From contig CM038716.1 in NCBI GenBank assembly GCA_021613375.1, positions 1,715,184-1,779,183 of the forward strand: a DNA stretch of 64,000 nucleotides, in the 5' to 3' direction. Both the position numbers and the translations under genes were made by a program. Each line of letters opens with the position of its first letter. Positions within the stretch are counted from its first letter, which is position 1. The notes beneath the pieces are model-generated. The model searched no databases and was not told the DNA's origin. It was given only the letters and a program-made list of their open reading frames with translations. This DNA is from Megaleporinus macrocephalus. Lineage: Eukaryota > Chordata > Actinopteri > Characiformes > Anostomidae. Below, in pieces: positions 39,322 through 52,200 of this stretch.

Positions 39322-42300
39322 TCATAGGCCTAACTAATACAGAAATTATGATTAATATAATGTATTAACAAGTTATAAAACCAGACATCAAAAAATAAAT
39401 TACTCCAGTAGGTTTACTTAAACAGTGCTTTACTGACTGTTGAGACTATCAGACAACTTATTTATACTGCTGTAACAGTCCTACACAGTCTTTAAGAGGT
39501 TTTCCATACAATTTAGGTATATGTTTCATTTAAACAAAAATGACTCAAAAATAAAGTAATCTGTTGGAATCAATAGCAGATTATATTACAGGCCAGCTGA
39601 TATATAGGTCAGACCCTAAAGCACACACACACATGCAAATGAATCTACTACAAACCTATAAATAAAAGTAAAAATAAAAATAAATAAATACATTTCAATA
39701 AAAAATTCCAATGCACTACAAACAAAACAAATAAGCACTTATATACAAGAGTTATATATAATTGTAATACAAAAAATAGTTAGAAGTAGAATTTATAATC
39801 ATGCATGCATGAGCACTGTGTACGCTGCTTACTTATCTAAAACTCCAGTTCAGGTATTTACACATATAGTAGTGGACCTAGTAGAGGCCTCCAATGGACT
39901 AATTTTGGAATTCCGCTCCTCTACTGTCCCTCTAGACTTGGTACCTCTCCTGTCCATTTCCAATAAAAATCGTTAAGATTTGTCCTGCTCCCGGCCGCAA
40001 CAATTTGTCCTGAAATAATTATGACTGAATATGACAGCTATAAGTCCAACTTGGCTTTAGTCAGCTTAGTTGTGGTGTATTGGCCTTTTCTATGACACTG
40101 AATTTAGTCCTGTGCTACGAGATTTTGTTCAAGGCCTGAGTCACGGGGGCCTGTATGTCATGGCTACACAGGGAATCACAATAAATAAAGTGTCTATTCG
40201 CAGCCTATTATACAGACGAAAAAGTTCAATAACAACATAAGTAGTTCTTTCCCCTCACAAAGGAGGCTATGCTTCATCTCAAAGCTTCAAGCCAGCGGCT
40301 GTAAGCTTTTTTTTCACTAGTAGCGAAACAACTCCCTTCTCTACTAGGTGGAAGTCAATGATGTGGCAGAAATATGGCCAGTCAGATTTCACGGAAGGCA
40401 CTGGCCACCCCCGCTGCCCTTTTAAATCCACACATGCTTCACACATTAAAATAAAGAAAACAAACTACAGGAGAGGATGTGAATGATGTCATTACTGTTC
40501 ATGTGTACTTTCAGGCCTGCAGCCCAGATAGATGTGAAAAGACCTCACAGCTTTGTTGCCCCTCTAGGTACAAACAGATACTGTCATAGGTTTTCTAAAT
40601 ATGCAAACATATAACACCTGTGGTAAAAAATAATGAAAAGAGTTATTGAGGATTCTGGCCCAATTTATCAATTTATTGTCCCTAATTTAAATGAAAAGTG
40701 CTTAATACTGTAACACAATATTACTCACTGTTCACTGGTTTTAAAACATTGAACTGCTGACAAAAAGCCTACAGTGATAAATGCCTGGATTTCAAAGAGA
40801 GAGAAAGAGAGAGAGAGAGTAAAAAAGAGAGAAACCTTGACTTTTTACATAAATAGGCAAGGCAAAGAGAACACAATAAGTCAACACAAGTGGAGAAGAG
40901 AGGAGTGGATTGACAGAACAGATAAGAATGCAAAGATAAAAGCAAAAATAAACCCAGCTGGGCAGAAGATGTACGCTGAGAGAATATTACCTGGAGAAGA
41001 GGGCTTTGACTTTCTTGGGCACATTGAGTGCTCTCAAAAGTGCTTTTATTGTTAAGAAAAGGCACACAAAAGTGTCACCATGAAGAGTTATGTGTGTCTT
41101 TGAAAGGAAGATCAAAAGAGGCTGAATTATCAGCACTTTTAAAATAGTGCAGAAATATAATCATCACATACAAATATGGCAATGGTATGTAATATGTACA
41201 ATAATATATATACAAGAATATGTATATATTATTGCAAATATATTTAACATATTTTAAATTCAAATATTTCCCATTAACATTCTGCAATTACTTCTTCTTG
41301 GTTTCAGAACTGTCAACCTAACCCAACATGCACAACATGAACTAATGTGCAAAACATCTAAGCAAAACAATCCCTTTCCACTTTGTAGTTTAGCAAAATA
41401 GTGCATATCTTGTGTAGATATTTTTCCCACTGATGTTTTTGCAGAAATGCAAAAATTTAACTATTCACATATTCAATCATTGTAACATTGGGGTTTTCAG
41501 AAGAAACCTTAACCTTATCACCGCTTTATGAGCTAATTTGCTTAACATGAGCGCTGGACACAAGATTTTCTAAATGACCTTCATAGCCCGAGATCCATGT
41601 CTACAATGTGCATTGAACCTCGGTTCCTTACATCTTTATCCTTCTTCAGGAATGTTTGGTCAGCAACTGTATTTACATAGTTTTCCAACTTCTACACCTC
41701 ACACCTCATCAAGTAATCCCATCTTATGAAGCTTTTGATAAACACAATGTCTAAAAAACAAAATCAACACAAAATGCTGGAACCAACAGAGGAGGTGTCT
41801 CATTTTTGGACATGTCACATGACATAAAGACTCCTAGCAGAAATTGTACCAACACACATATCACCACAGTACTGTGCTCTAGAAAACCTCCAAATCAGAC
41901 TTAATCAAACATACATTTCCAAAACACAGTATATGATTTCAGACAAACCAAAACTCTCATTAAAAGCTTACAGAAGTGCAAAATGTGGTAATGGGAAGAG
42001 AACCATACAGGAACCATACAGGAGGAAAGTACAACGGAAAGGTAACAGAGACTAGTTAGTGTAGACTATAAACAAGAAAGGAAATAATGATCCTAAAGTG
42101 CCCCAAGAGTCAAGTGAATTTGGAATGGCCTGAAGGGGAAAAAAGGAAGAGATAAATATCAAGTAAAGGAAAAAGCCTAGGGTAGTAAGTGAAGGATAAT
42201 AATTTAATAATAATTTTTGTAATATGAGATTTCTGAACATGCATACAAATTGTCAATTGCACATATGCCATTCATATAAAGTGTTCACATTTGATTATGA

Positions 42301-44140
42301 TAGTGTGGGTTGATACCACTTTTTTTCACTTGAGTGCTAAAAAAAACTAGTGCTAACATTGCCAGCACATAGAAAATCTTTAGCCCTTTAAACATAGGAA
42401 GTGAATAGGTCAGTTTATAAGCTTATGATTTTTATTTGTGACCTGACCTCACCTCACTATTCCAGAACATATGCTAAACAAACACAGTAAAAAGAATGTG
42501 CATTTTCTCTATTCTTTGTGGACATTTAAGAATGGGAAAATGTTATATCGCTATGCTCTTTAGCCAAATAGCAAGAAATACATCAGAGACACTCGACTCT
42601 TGATTTCATCGCGTGTGCTATGATGCTATGACAAAAGGATTCGCAGAGTCCCTGGACACTCACTTTATTACACCAAGGTCATTGGTTAATCATTATTGAT
42701 GCATTGAGAAGCCAAGCAAGCTGTCAAACCTCAACACACACTGACCAAATACAGTGAAGGAGAGAGTGAAAAAAAAGAAAGAAAGAGAAATGGGGAGTGG
42801 TCCTCAGGCTGACCTAAGTAAAGCTCTGTGTGTGTTTACTGAAAAGCACTTGCGCTTATGTTTCTTTATGCAGTAGATAACTACTTTTGTAACCTTCCCA
42901 CGCACTCTCTGTAGGAATGGGACCCTCAGGAACAAAAAGTGAAATAACACAAAGATTAGATCTAAATATTGCAGACTGCATTGCCATACAAAACATTTCA
43001 GGTTCTTGCATGGCAGTGGTAACCAGGGGGGGCGTGCGGACAGTAGATACACAACTTCTCAAAGTACTGGAACAACATTTTGACATTTGTGAGTTTGTGT
43101 TCAAGACGTATGAAATGGTTCACATTTTTGACATAACCATCACCATTTGGTCTTCAAGTAAACATCATTTATAGACAACAAAAAATGCTAATTTGATTTT
43201 GTACTCATTTATTAAAAAAAATCACTAGGATGTTATTTTTGTTGGTGAAAAAGCCATGATATCTGCTTTTCCACACATGTGGTGTATTTGGTATATCTTC
43301 ACATGACTGTGCAAGCCATAAAAGTCCTGTAAACATGAGGCAGCCAGGCACGTACACAGGAGAATCATGTGCCATGTCAAAAAAAAAAAAAATCTAAATT
43401 AAAAAACAATCTAGACATCTTCATATTTCCTGTAAATGTATCGGCTTCTGTTCTCATTTAAGCCTCCCAGCAATTTCCTGAATATTGTATTGATTCTCAT
43501 GCAGGTATTTGCTTTGTGAATTTTACTGAGATTTTGACTTCAGTTTGAAAATAATTACTGTTAGATTTCCAGGTAAATGTGCAGGTGTGATTAGGGCTTA
43601 AGCACTGGCTGTGTGTAAAGATGTTTATTATGTTATGACCACTGCATATATTGCTGAAAAAAGTTGGAAACATTAAATGTTAAAAAAACTTCTCAGATAG
43701 TGTACTTGTTTCAGTTCTGTTACTGCTAAATGCACACAAACGCTTTCATACTTTCATGGAGTCACTATCTCACTTCAGGCAAGTCTGTCACACCCTGTCA
43801 GTGTCAGTTCTTCTCATCTTACAGATGCCCAAACAAAGTACCCCTACACACACACATACACAAATGACTGCTGTCAAACAGCATTAGTTTCTTTTATGAA
43901 ATCTGTGAAATAACTACAATAATGTGCCTGCAATATGGCTCATTATCTATGACATCTTCACATCCACACTTGTATGATTTGGTTAGGAGTTTACACCCTT
44001 CTTGGATGCATCTCTACGGATATGTTATTATGCTGAAAATGATTATGCTAAAGCTAATTATCATCAGTGCTATGCTTCTCATTAGTGTCCGGCCAAATAA
44101 CTGGCCTTTTTACATGAGTCAGTCTTATAATGACTTCCAT
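39316..44140. other. Intronic sequence without genes
   Basis: AT-rich, with a GC-richer unassigned stretch at 39880-40200. The frames near 40770-41060 and 42800-43170 have no family signature. Nothing else supported. Confidence 0.5.
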
Positions 44141-44149
44141 TGATATACA

Positions 44150-44470
44150 GTACTGCGTAAAAGTCAGAAATCACCCTGCATTTTTTTTAAGTGAAAACAG
44201 CCATTATGTACTAGTTATTCATTATAAGAGATAATAATTCTGGAGAAATTAGATATATGGTAATATAATTGCATAATGAAAGAATGGAGATGATAACTAA
44301 GGCAAAGGATGTGTGTGCGATATTATTCTATAAAAACATAAACACAACACTTGGATTTTGCTCTTATTTTACAGCAAAAGAAATCTAATGGCGGTCAAAT
44401 CACTAATATTTTTTTCACGACCCACTTTGCTCAGTCCGTAAGTTTTAGTAAAATATTTTCAGTACAGAGT
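44150..44470. mobile_element. Possible nonautonomous DNA transposon fragment
   Basis: Starts with TACAGTACTGCGTAAAAGTC, which resembles the terminal repeat of a widespread fish mariner-like family (CAGTACTGTGCAAAAGTC from memory). The rest has no coding trace and no matching opposite end was found. Confidence 0.4.
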
Positions 44471-44859
44471 GTTTTGTTTACTATAGGCCTTACTAAGGCC
44501 TCTTTGTATGTTTCTTAAATATACGCTTTTCCTGCTGTTGAAGAATAAAAAAACATGCAGTTAACGTTTGTTTTGACTGAAAAGAAAATCAAGGGTGGTC
44601 TTTTGTGTAGTAGAGTATGTATATACAGTATTTCCAGTAATGATATTTTGTTTGCACTTATGAAATGGGATATGGTCATACTGGCAAATAATGGCATTCT
44701 GTGTAAAATGCAAAATGTTACACACTTGAACCTGAAGTGAACAACATGTCTCTTTTGGTGTCAAAATGCAGAAATTCACAGTAAGGGAGTAGCGCAGTGT
44801 GTGGGGTTAATGCATGACTAACTAGAAGCATACAGCGGAAGCCATCTTCTCTGAGAAGC

Positions 44860-44960
44860 AGCAAACGAATGCGCTCAGGCTCTATGCAAATGTTCCCTAG
44901 GCTAACGAGCCTGGCTGGATGATTGGAGTGCCATTGAAATTCTCCTCTCGCACAGCCCTC
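44860..44960. promoter_or_regulatory. Candidate conserved noncoding element with octamer site
   Basis: Holds ATGCAAAT (44884-44891), then CCTAGGCTAACGAGCCTGGC (near-palindromic) and GATGATTGGAGTGCCATTGA. Unique composition against AT-rich intron. Function inferred. Confidence 0.3.
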
Positions 44961-45021
44961 CTCCCTCGCTTCCTATCTAGCTCCCCCCATCTTTCCATCT
45001 TTACCTCACCATCTTTGTCTC

Positions 45022-45069
<48 letters not shown>
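45022..45069. repeat. (TATC)n microsatellite
   Basis: Twelve tetranucleotide units. Confidence 0.97.
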
Positions 45070-45115
45070 GTGCTTCAGAATAGATCCTAATCTGCATGTT
45101 TTAATGCGCAGCTTA

Positions 45116-45118
<3 letters not shown>

Positions 45119-45164
<46 letters not shown>

Positions 45165-45165
45165 G
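45119..45165. repeat. (TC)n microsatellite
   Basis: About 23 TC units with one TTTC interruption. Confidence 0.95.
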
Positions 45166-45514
45166 GCAGACGGCAGTGTCTTTTCTCAAACATTCAGTGA
45201 TGCTTCGCACCTGCTCTCTCTGTAAAACATCCAAACATGGTCGTGAATAAACAAGCTCAATCCTGTATCCCGCCGCTGCCACCACTGCCACCATCACCAC
45301 AGCCCATAGACACGCATCAATAAGTAAACGCCTCCGTTTCACTTGTCTTTCCTTACACACAAACACACATCCAGTAAACACAATACGGTACAAAACTAAA
45401 TATGTCCACTCAAACACAAATTAAGTACAATCACAGATGAACAGTAGCACAGAGTAGTGTTGGTTCAGTCTTTCTATTTCACGCGCTGGCTGTTAATGAA
45501 AAAGTAGAGGTCAA

Positions 45515-45567
45515 AATAAATAAATAAATAAATAAATAAATAAATACATAAATACATAAATAAATAA
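45515..45567. repeat. (AAAT)n microsatellite
   Basis: About 13 AAAT units, two changed to ACAT. Confidence 0.95.
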
Positions 45568-45625
45568 GGGCTGGTGACGGGCAAGGCATGTATCATTAAT
45601 GGGCGGACATGCAGCCATCATCTCC
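45568..45625. promoter_or_regulatory. Candidate conserved noncoding element
   Basis: A short, balanced block directly after the (AAAT)n array: GGTGACGGGCAAGGCATG, then TATCATTAATGGGCGGACAT. Function inferred. Confidence 0.22.
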
Positions 45626-45969
45626 TGCTTCCCCAGAGGTCTGGTCACATCAGGTTTTTAGAGTCTCTAGTGCGCTCTCTTTTTCTCTCTCACTCTGTCC
45701 ATCTGTCTGTCCACAACTCCTGCTTTCATCCTCCTCTTTCTCTCTCTGCATAATTCAACAGCCTGAACACTTTCTGAACACATCTCCATTTTTTTTCGCA
45801 TCGCTGTTTGTGCTGTGCTGAGTATTGTGACTTTCTCGCTCTGTGACCCTCTTTGAGAAAGAGGGAGAGATGTGACAAAATGGTGACGGGAGCTGAAGCA
45901 GCAGCTGTAGTGGCAGCACGCTCCACTAAAGAGAGCGCTGATTACTAACGCTCATAGAGCACCCTCCAT

Positions 45970-47560
45970 TCTCACCTCTCTCTCTCTCTGCTCTATGAAT
46001 ACAGTGGCTTAACATGCAGATTTTGAGAAAATGGCTGCAGTACAGAGACAGAGAGGCCTAAGCTTGATCAGCTGAGTGGCACCAGAGCATGTGTGTGTGT
46101 ATGTGTGTGTGTTTCAGTGTGCTTACTGAGGCCGAGATGTTCTTTTCCTGTATATGTAAATAGCATATAATGTAATATAAATATGCATATGTAGTTGCTG
46201 TCAGAACAAAACCTCATCTCTCTAAAATGGGAACATTAAAGGAAAAGGAAAATAATTTCTAACTTTTAATGAGAGTTAACTTGATTTTGAGTTAATGATT
46301 TTGATTTGAATTTAATGGAATTGCTTATTTAAACTAAATCATAACTGGCATTTTCAAATCACACGTTTGGACACCCCAGGACAAATGACATATTTTGTTG
46401 ATTTTTAAAGTAAAAAAAAAAAGAAGACATTGAAGGAAAATCCCTAAAACAAGAACAGAAAGACCAAAAATGTGTTTGCACACTGTGACATTTGCAATAG
46501 GGGGTGTTATTGAATAATAAATTGTCAAAACTTTTGCAAAGGTCACAATTATTAATTATATATTTTTTCATTTAATGAAATACAATGTAATTGTTCATTA
46601 CTATTTGCAGAATTGTATTAAAAATAATAGTTTGCAGTGGAAAAGTGCTTCAAAACATAAATAAAAAAATGTCATTTGGCAGGAATTACCAAAAATTTGC
46701 ATAAATACATATGGTTAGGTTCGGTGACCATGTATACTCAAAAATAAAAGTAAAAATAATGAAATTAGTCTGACAATGAATTAAGAGGACTTCACTAGAT
46801 AAAACCATGGATAAATACTGAACAATCTTATATTTACAATAATCTCTCCAATTGTCCAAAGTATTAGGTATACTGACTAGACGTCAGATTACTTGCCTTG
46901 CCACTAATTAAAAAAGCAAGCAGGATTTGTGAGATTTAGACTGTTCTTTAGGAAAATCAGGGTCCGAAATTCAGATACCACTCACTTTTTTTGCAAATTA
47001 AATTTGAAATTCAAATTCAAAAAATTTCACTTACTATTGCCTTGACTTCTTCATTTCTTGGTGGGTGAAAGCATCTTAACAGTTTTAACAAGAAGCGATA
47101 ATTTCATATAGTGAATGAACGTCTAGTAAAGTAATTATACTATGTGGACATATACAATACATAAATTTAGGTTAGACAGCAGCAGTGTAATGGTAGGAAG
47201 AATATTTGTGATGAAGGCATGCTTTTGAGAACCCTGTTTAAATGCAGTGTGTGCATGTGTGTTTATGTGCATGCACGGTGTCATGGCGTTACACTAATCA
47301 AAATCGCACAGCAATACATTCTCACACCTTCCTCATTCTTACTGTGTGTATTTGTTGCCATGGAGATGGAGAAAACTCACACTGTTTTGAGCTTGGAGAG
47401 AAGGAGAAGAGTGATGCTAATGAACTGTCACATGCACACACACACACACGTACTGCATTAGTACTTGTGATACTTGTAAGAACCTAGCACTGATCTATAC
47501 ACTAAGAAATTAGAGTAATTGAACATCCCTAACACTAAGAATAACCAAGACCACAAAACA
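45970..47560. other. Intronic sequence without genes
   Basis: The stretch 46355-46720 (beginning CACGTTTGGACACCCCAGGA) reads like a decayed dispersed element, but I could not find both ends. The rest is plain AT-rich intron. Confidence 0.45.
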
Positions 47561-47566
47561 CTGTTT

Positions 47567-47730
47567 TGACTACTTAGTACTTCATTCAACTAAATCCAGA
47601 TTGCTGGTGAAAGAATTTAATAAATTCATTCAATGTCTTGGCCGTTCAGGTACAGTCTGGAACTAAACTTTGTTCTTCGATCCAACTTACATGATATTAT
47701 CTACTGCTTTCAAAATAAGATGTTCATGCT
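47567..47730 (+). repeat. Dispersed repeat, copy B
   Basis: Same-orientation partner of 28006-28160, about 19.5 kb away. See that entry for the shared blocks. Confidence 0.75.
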
Positions 47731-48181
47731 ATTTAGCTGCGTAAAACCTTTACAAAGTATTAAAGTAGTTTTTCTAGCCATAATTTGAGCCTGAACATAT
47801 CTAAAATACTTAAAACATACATTAAATTACTGCATTTGACTGGTATAAAATCCTGGAATGATAACATTGGCTCAATAAACCACAAGCATCTAGAAAGAAT
47901 AGGAAGTTGAAGAATGATAATTAGGGATGTGGACAGACAACAAGATAGAGGGGGAGGGTGTATTGTACATTTGGCTTTGCTTTTAGTAACTTCATAGAAG
48001 CTTACAAAAAAGCTGAGCAAATGCTGATAAAAACAAAGTATGATCATTCATTTAAAGGGGTGTAAGAGAAAAAAAGAAAAGAAAGAAAGGGAGAGAGAGC
48101 ACAGCTGTCACTATAATTGGGAAACAATGGAGATGTACACATAGGGAGGAGAAAAGACCAGATAATGGCTATTCATTACTC

Positions 48182-48219
<38 letters not shown>
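48182..48219. repeat. (GA)n microsatellite
   Basis: About 18 GA units. Confidence 0.95.
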
Positions 48220-48221
<2 letters not shown>

Positions 48222-51200
48222 GAAGTGAAAACAAATCTGGTTTATTCTAGACAAAAAGGCATTTCCCCATTGCCGATTGTTATCATTATTTCTAGCACTA
48301 CACTACCACATTACATTTGCAGTCATAATTCACATTAAATATCAAATCAGATCAATAATATAATGTCCTTCCATCCTATTGCATTTCATTATACTCACAC
48401 AGGAAGCTACATGGTGATTATGAGTATAACTGTAGCCTCACTGAAGGATAAAACAATCACTGGATTTAGAGACGATGATGGGATGACAGCTGATAGTCCA
48501 AGAGAATAGATAAGAGCGCACCATGACATTGCCCTATGTGTGTGTGCCAAGGCTGGTGTTAAATTATAGGTAACTGCCAAAATAACTGAAAATACTTGAG
48601 AGATTTAAAAAAAATGTGTGAAAGCTGGTGCTTCATTCAAAACTGATGTCATTCAAAGAAAGTCAGAGTGACTGCTATGGAATCTTTCTCAAGTATCATC
48701 AAATCAAAAATAAAATAACTTATCATAGGACAAATTCTTCTGAGCTCCAGAACATTATTTTTGAGTAAAGTATTTCATTGTTGGTCTTTTTTTTTAGTAG
48801 TGGTGGAAGCAAACTCTACTTTGGTTTCTCCTATGAATCTATCTGAATAAATTTCACATGTCTTCATTTAGGTTGGGGCCTGGTGTCTAAGAAAATATTA
48901 CTAGGATAATATGCTATACACCAGTGGTTCCCAACCATGGAGCTGAAGTACCACCTGCTTCAAATACTGCTAATACAACTGCTTAGTACACTAACAAACT
49001 CTTACAGATTTAAAGTATGTATGGTAGAGCGGGAAAACACTAAGATGTGCAGATCGGGAACTACTCGAGAAGCAGAACTCGGAACCTGTGCTGTACACAA
49101 TATTACAGATTATGGTGATGTATTTTGTTTGAAGGTGGAAGATACAGTGCAGTGCTTGCTTTCTTTCAGACAGCAAGAGGGCAATGTGATTGTCTCTTTG
49201 TTTCTAAGGCCTATTATAGATGTTGCCAATTATATTTATACCAAAAAGTAGAAGTAATTTCACTGTCGCTCACAGAAACTCTGCTGAGCAAGAAAGCTTA
49301 TTTTTTCCAAGTGCCTTAGATTTGAAAAGAATTTTACTTGCATACACTGCATGGTACAATTCCAGCAGCATAAAAGAAACAATAAACAAGACTTGGGGGG
49401 GATTTTACATAACTCAAAAATGAAGACTGTCTGAAAGACTGCCCCTTTCCTTTCTACCAATAATTTAGGCTTGACATAAGGCTTATATTCACTGGCTAAG
49501 TCTATATTTAAAATGTTATTCTCTTAAACAACAAATACTGTGAAACAAAAAATATAACTAAAAAGAAGCTAAATCAATAAATATATGCACTATATAAATA
49601 CATACAACCCCACACAGATACATATACTTAACACATTAGCATACTAAAGTGAAATTCACTGTATTTCTCTCAGAATATCTGCATTGTTCAATTATAAAGC
49701 AACATTTTGATGTCAAAAAGTGAATTGTAGAGAAAGTTACCAAGCCCAATTACTGATAAACCCCACGTTACAGTGGTAGGGATAGAGATCATAATGACCA
49801 CTGAACATCTTGCTAGTTTTAATATGTATATTCAATATGTATGTGAATAGTAAAGTTGTCGTAAATCAGTGTCTTCAGATACATTTTTGCCCTCATTTTG
49901 TCAAATTAACTTTATCCACAACATCTGACCATGTAGTCTCACCACAGAGATACACACTGAACAATAACAGGAGACTGTTACTTCTCAATCCATCAATGGT
50001 CTGAACATAACACAAACACAGTGACCTATCTAAGCTGGATCAGTGAGCACCCCCACATGAAGGACTTTCAATGAAAAAGATAAAGTGAGAGAGGACAGGG
50101 TGGGGGGTGTGTGTGAAGTGAGGCGCAGCAGGCTCAGCCCACAAATACCATCTGACCTGGCCAGTGTGAGCAGTACCTATTGATTTTTCAATCAACCAAG
50201 AGGCATCACACACACACACACACACGCACACACATACATACACAAACTGTATTACTATTCTTGTAAGGATCTAAATCCCTAGATCTTACTGTAACTAAAT
50301 CTCTAGAACTACGCATTTTTAATTTGGCACACACAACAGACATATTTCTTACATTATTTGACAAATGAATACATTTTATTATCTCTTCAGTAACTTTAAA
50401 TTGATAAGAGGTAGAATAGCAGAGCTGATTTGAGGCATGTTTAAAACCATTAAAAATGTCTTATATAAACATACATCACCTTTTGCTATTCTATACAACA
50501 ATAATATACACCAGTAAGGCACTCTGGGTCCTGTATTTTCACAATGACTTCACAATGATTTTACCACAATGTGGGAAAACCATGGCAATGTGCAGCTTCC
50601 TGTAGCTTATGAATATTGAACAAGACATACATAGGACACACATCATCAGTGGGATCGGAACATAGAGTGTTTCAGAAACTTTGTTGGATATTATCCCAGT
50701 TATTGTCAACACATGTACATTGTTAAATCTGCGCAATTACTACAGCAAAGAAGAGCTGGTTGACACCAGCGTAGACAATTAATTACACTGACATAGCTAA
50801 ATAAGGTTTAGTATGTAAAACTAACATACTGTGAACCTGTTGTATTCTTCAAATAAAAAATCCTAAACTATTACATAACTGTCACTGACTCAATAATTTA
50901 CATTTATATCAAACTCACAATCTAGCCGAGCAGGAAACAATGACAAAGAAACAGCAATGAACTATGCATGCGGAAATGCTTCCTTCCAGGTTGTCAATGG
51001 GATGTCTTTTTGGTTAATGTTCATCTTCAAAATTGAAACTTGCTTCCTACCTCAATTATCTTATAAAGCAGGCTATATATTCAAACAACACTTCACAAAA
51101 TGTGAATGTATTTAGAACAAAGTAAAAAAAAAATCCTTAGTCAGTTCATTGATACACACTCCCCCAGAGCAAAACACAACTCTACAGTTAAAACATAAGT

Positions 51201-51774
51201 GCAGTATTCAATCCAAACTAAAACACTTTCTTTCTTTTCATCAAGCAAGCACACTCCTGAGAGAGTGGGTAAGTATCCCCAGCTTTGCTAGTAAGAGGCA
51301 TTTGTATGGTTCATACGGCTCCATTTTGTTTAAATGGACCATTATTTCCCTTCCTTCTTCCCTATTCTACAAAATGGGAGACATCTAAAAAGGCCAAAAT
51401 GAATTAAGACTGATTAACAGAGCTCCCCAAGACCCTAATGAGGTTCGTAGGGTCTCACAGCTAGTCTAAAAACCCTGCAAATGCAGTGAGAGCTTCATTT
51501 TAATTAGGACTCGGATTTATATTAGGATTTATATGCCTCAAATAAGCATAAAAAAGGTTTAAATAAAATGACAAATTTAACACAAATTGTCCAAAGTCCA
51601 TTAATACAGTGTGTACCATTATGCATTTGCTTATAGCTTTGTGAATACATCCTTTAAGTGTGTGTGTGTGTATGTTTTAGTATGTAAAATGTACAACATA
51701 TAAGGCATTAAGAATATGTCCTTTGCTTTTCCCCGTTTGAATTACATGCCATTTTGTTCCTGTACAAGTCCTAC
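48220..51774. other. Intronic sequence without genes
   Basis: Includes (AC)n at 50208-50234 and a start-like fragment ACCAGTGGTTCCCAACCATG (48920-48939), similar to the end of a common fish repeat. The 104-codon frame at 48937-49251 has no recognisable domain and probably lies in that repeat. Nothing else seen. Confidence 0.5.
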
Positions 51775-51921
51775 CTGGGACGATGGAGACAGTGTCTTTT
51801 TCCCAGGAGACGACGCTGACATACTCCTGCACAGCTGAGGGAATGAGGCACTTAAAGACGGCAACGTTGCCCCGCATGGACCTCTGGTCAGCCACACGCA
51901 CCGTGTAGGGCTCCCTGAACA
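51775..51921 (-). CDS. dscaml1: dscaml1-like exon encoding first half of Ig domain 2
   Basis: A 147-bp, 49-codon exon, phase 1 at both ends. The acceptor TTTAAAACAG ends at 51922, preceded by a pyrimidine run (CTCTCTTTTTT), and the donor is GTAGGA from 51774. The split first codon joins the Ig1 exon as Val. The peptide starts [10 protein letters not shown], contains RGNVAVFKC with the first Ig2 cysteine at residue 25, and [10 protein letters not shown] with the core Trp at 40. The second Ig2 cysteine is in the next exon, 43.5 kb away. [17 protein letters not shown] resembles DSCAML1 more than DSCAM as I remember them. The corresponding half-domain is encoded by a mutually exclusive exon cluster in insect Dscam1, but no second copy is visible here. 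Confidence 0.93.
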
Positions 51922-52200
51922 CTGTTTTAAAAAAGAGAGGTAAACTCAGTGTCAATCATTTTGCCTTTCACTTTGTATGATTCAGCAGTTTCTCAGACTA
52001 TTTTCAGACCGCTGGCAAATCAGATTTGTTTCTCAAATCAGATCTTTTGAAATGGCCATATGCACTGCTATTTGCAAAGTGATTAGACTACATAGCAATG
52101 CTGTTGATGTCTATTTTAAATGCAGATGTAGAAGAGATGAAGGTGTACCATCTTGTCGCTTTGTCAAGTTGTGGTTCAACTCTTTGGAGCTCCAAGTAGT

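Noticed and set aside
45022..45567. A CRISPR-like or minisatellite array
   Set aside because: Only tetranucleotide microsatellites. No spaced repeats, as expected for a vertebrate genome.
48937..49251. A 104-codon plus-strand frame starting MELKYHLLQILL
   Set aside because: Its hydrophobic start looks signal-like, but the ATG lies in what seems to be a common repeat end (CAGTGGTTCCCAACC), there are no splice partners, and no family is recognised.
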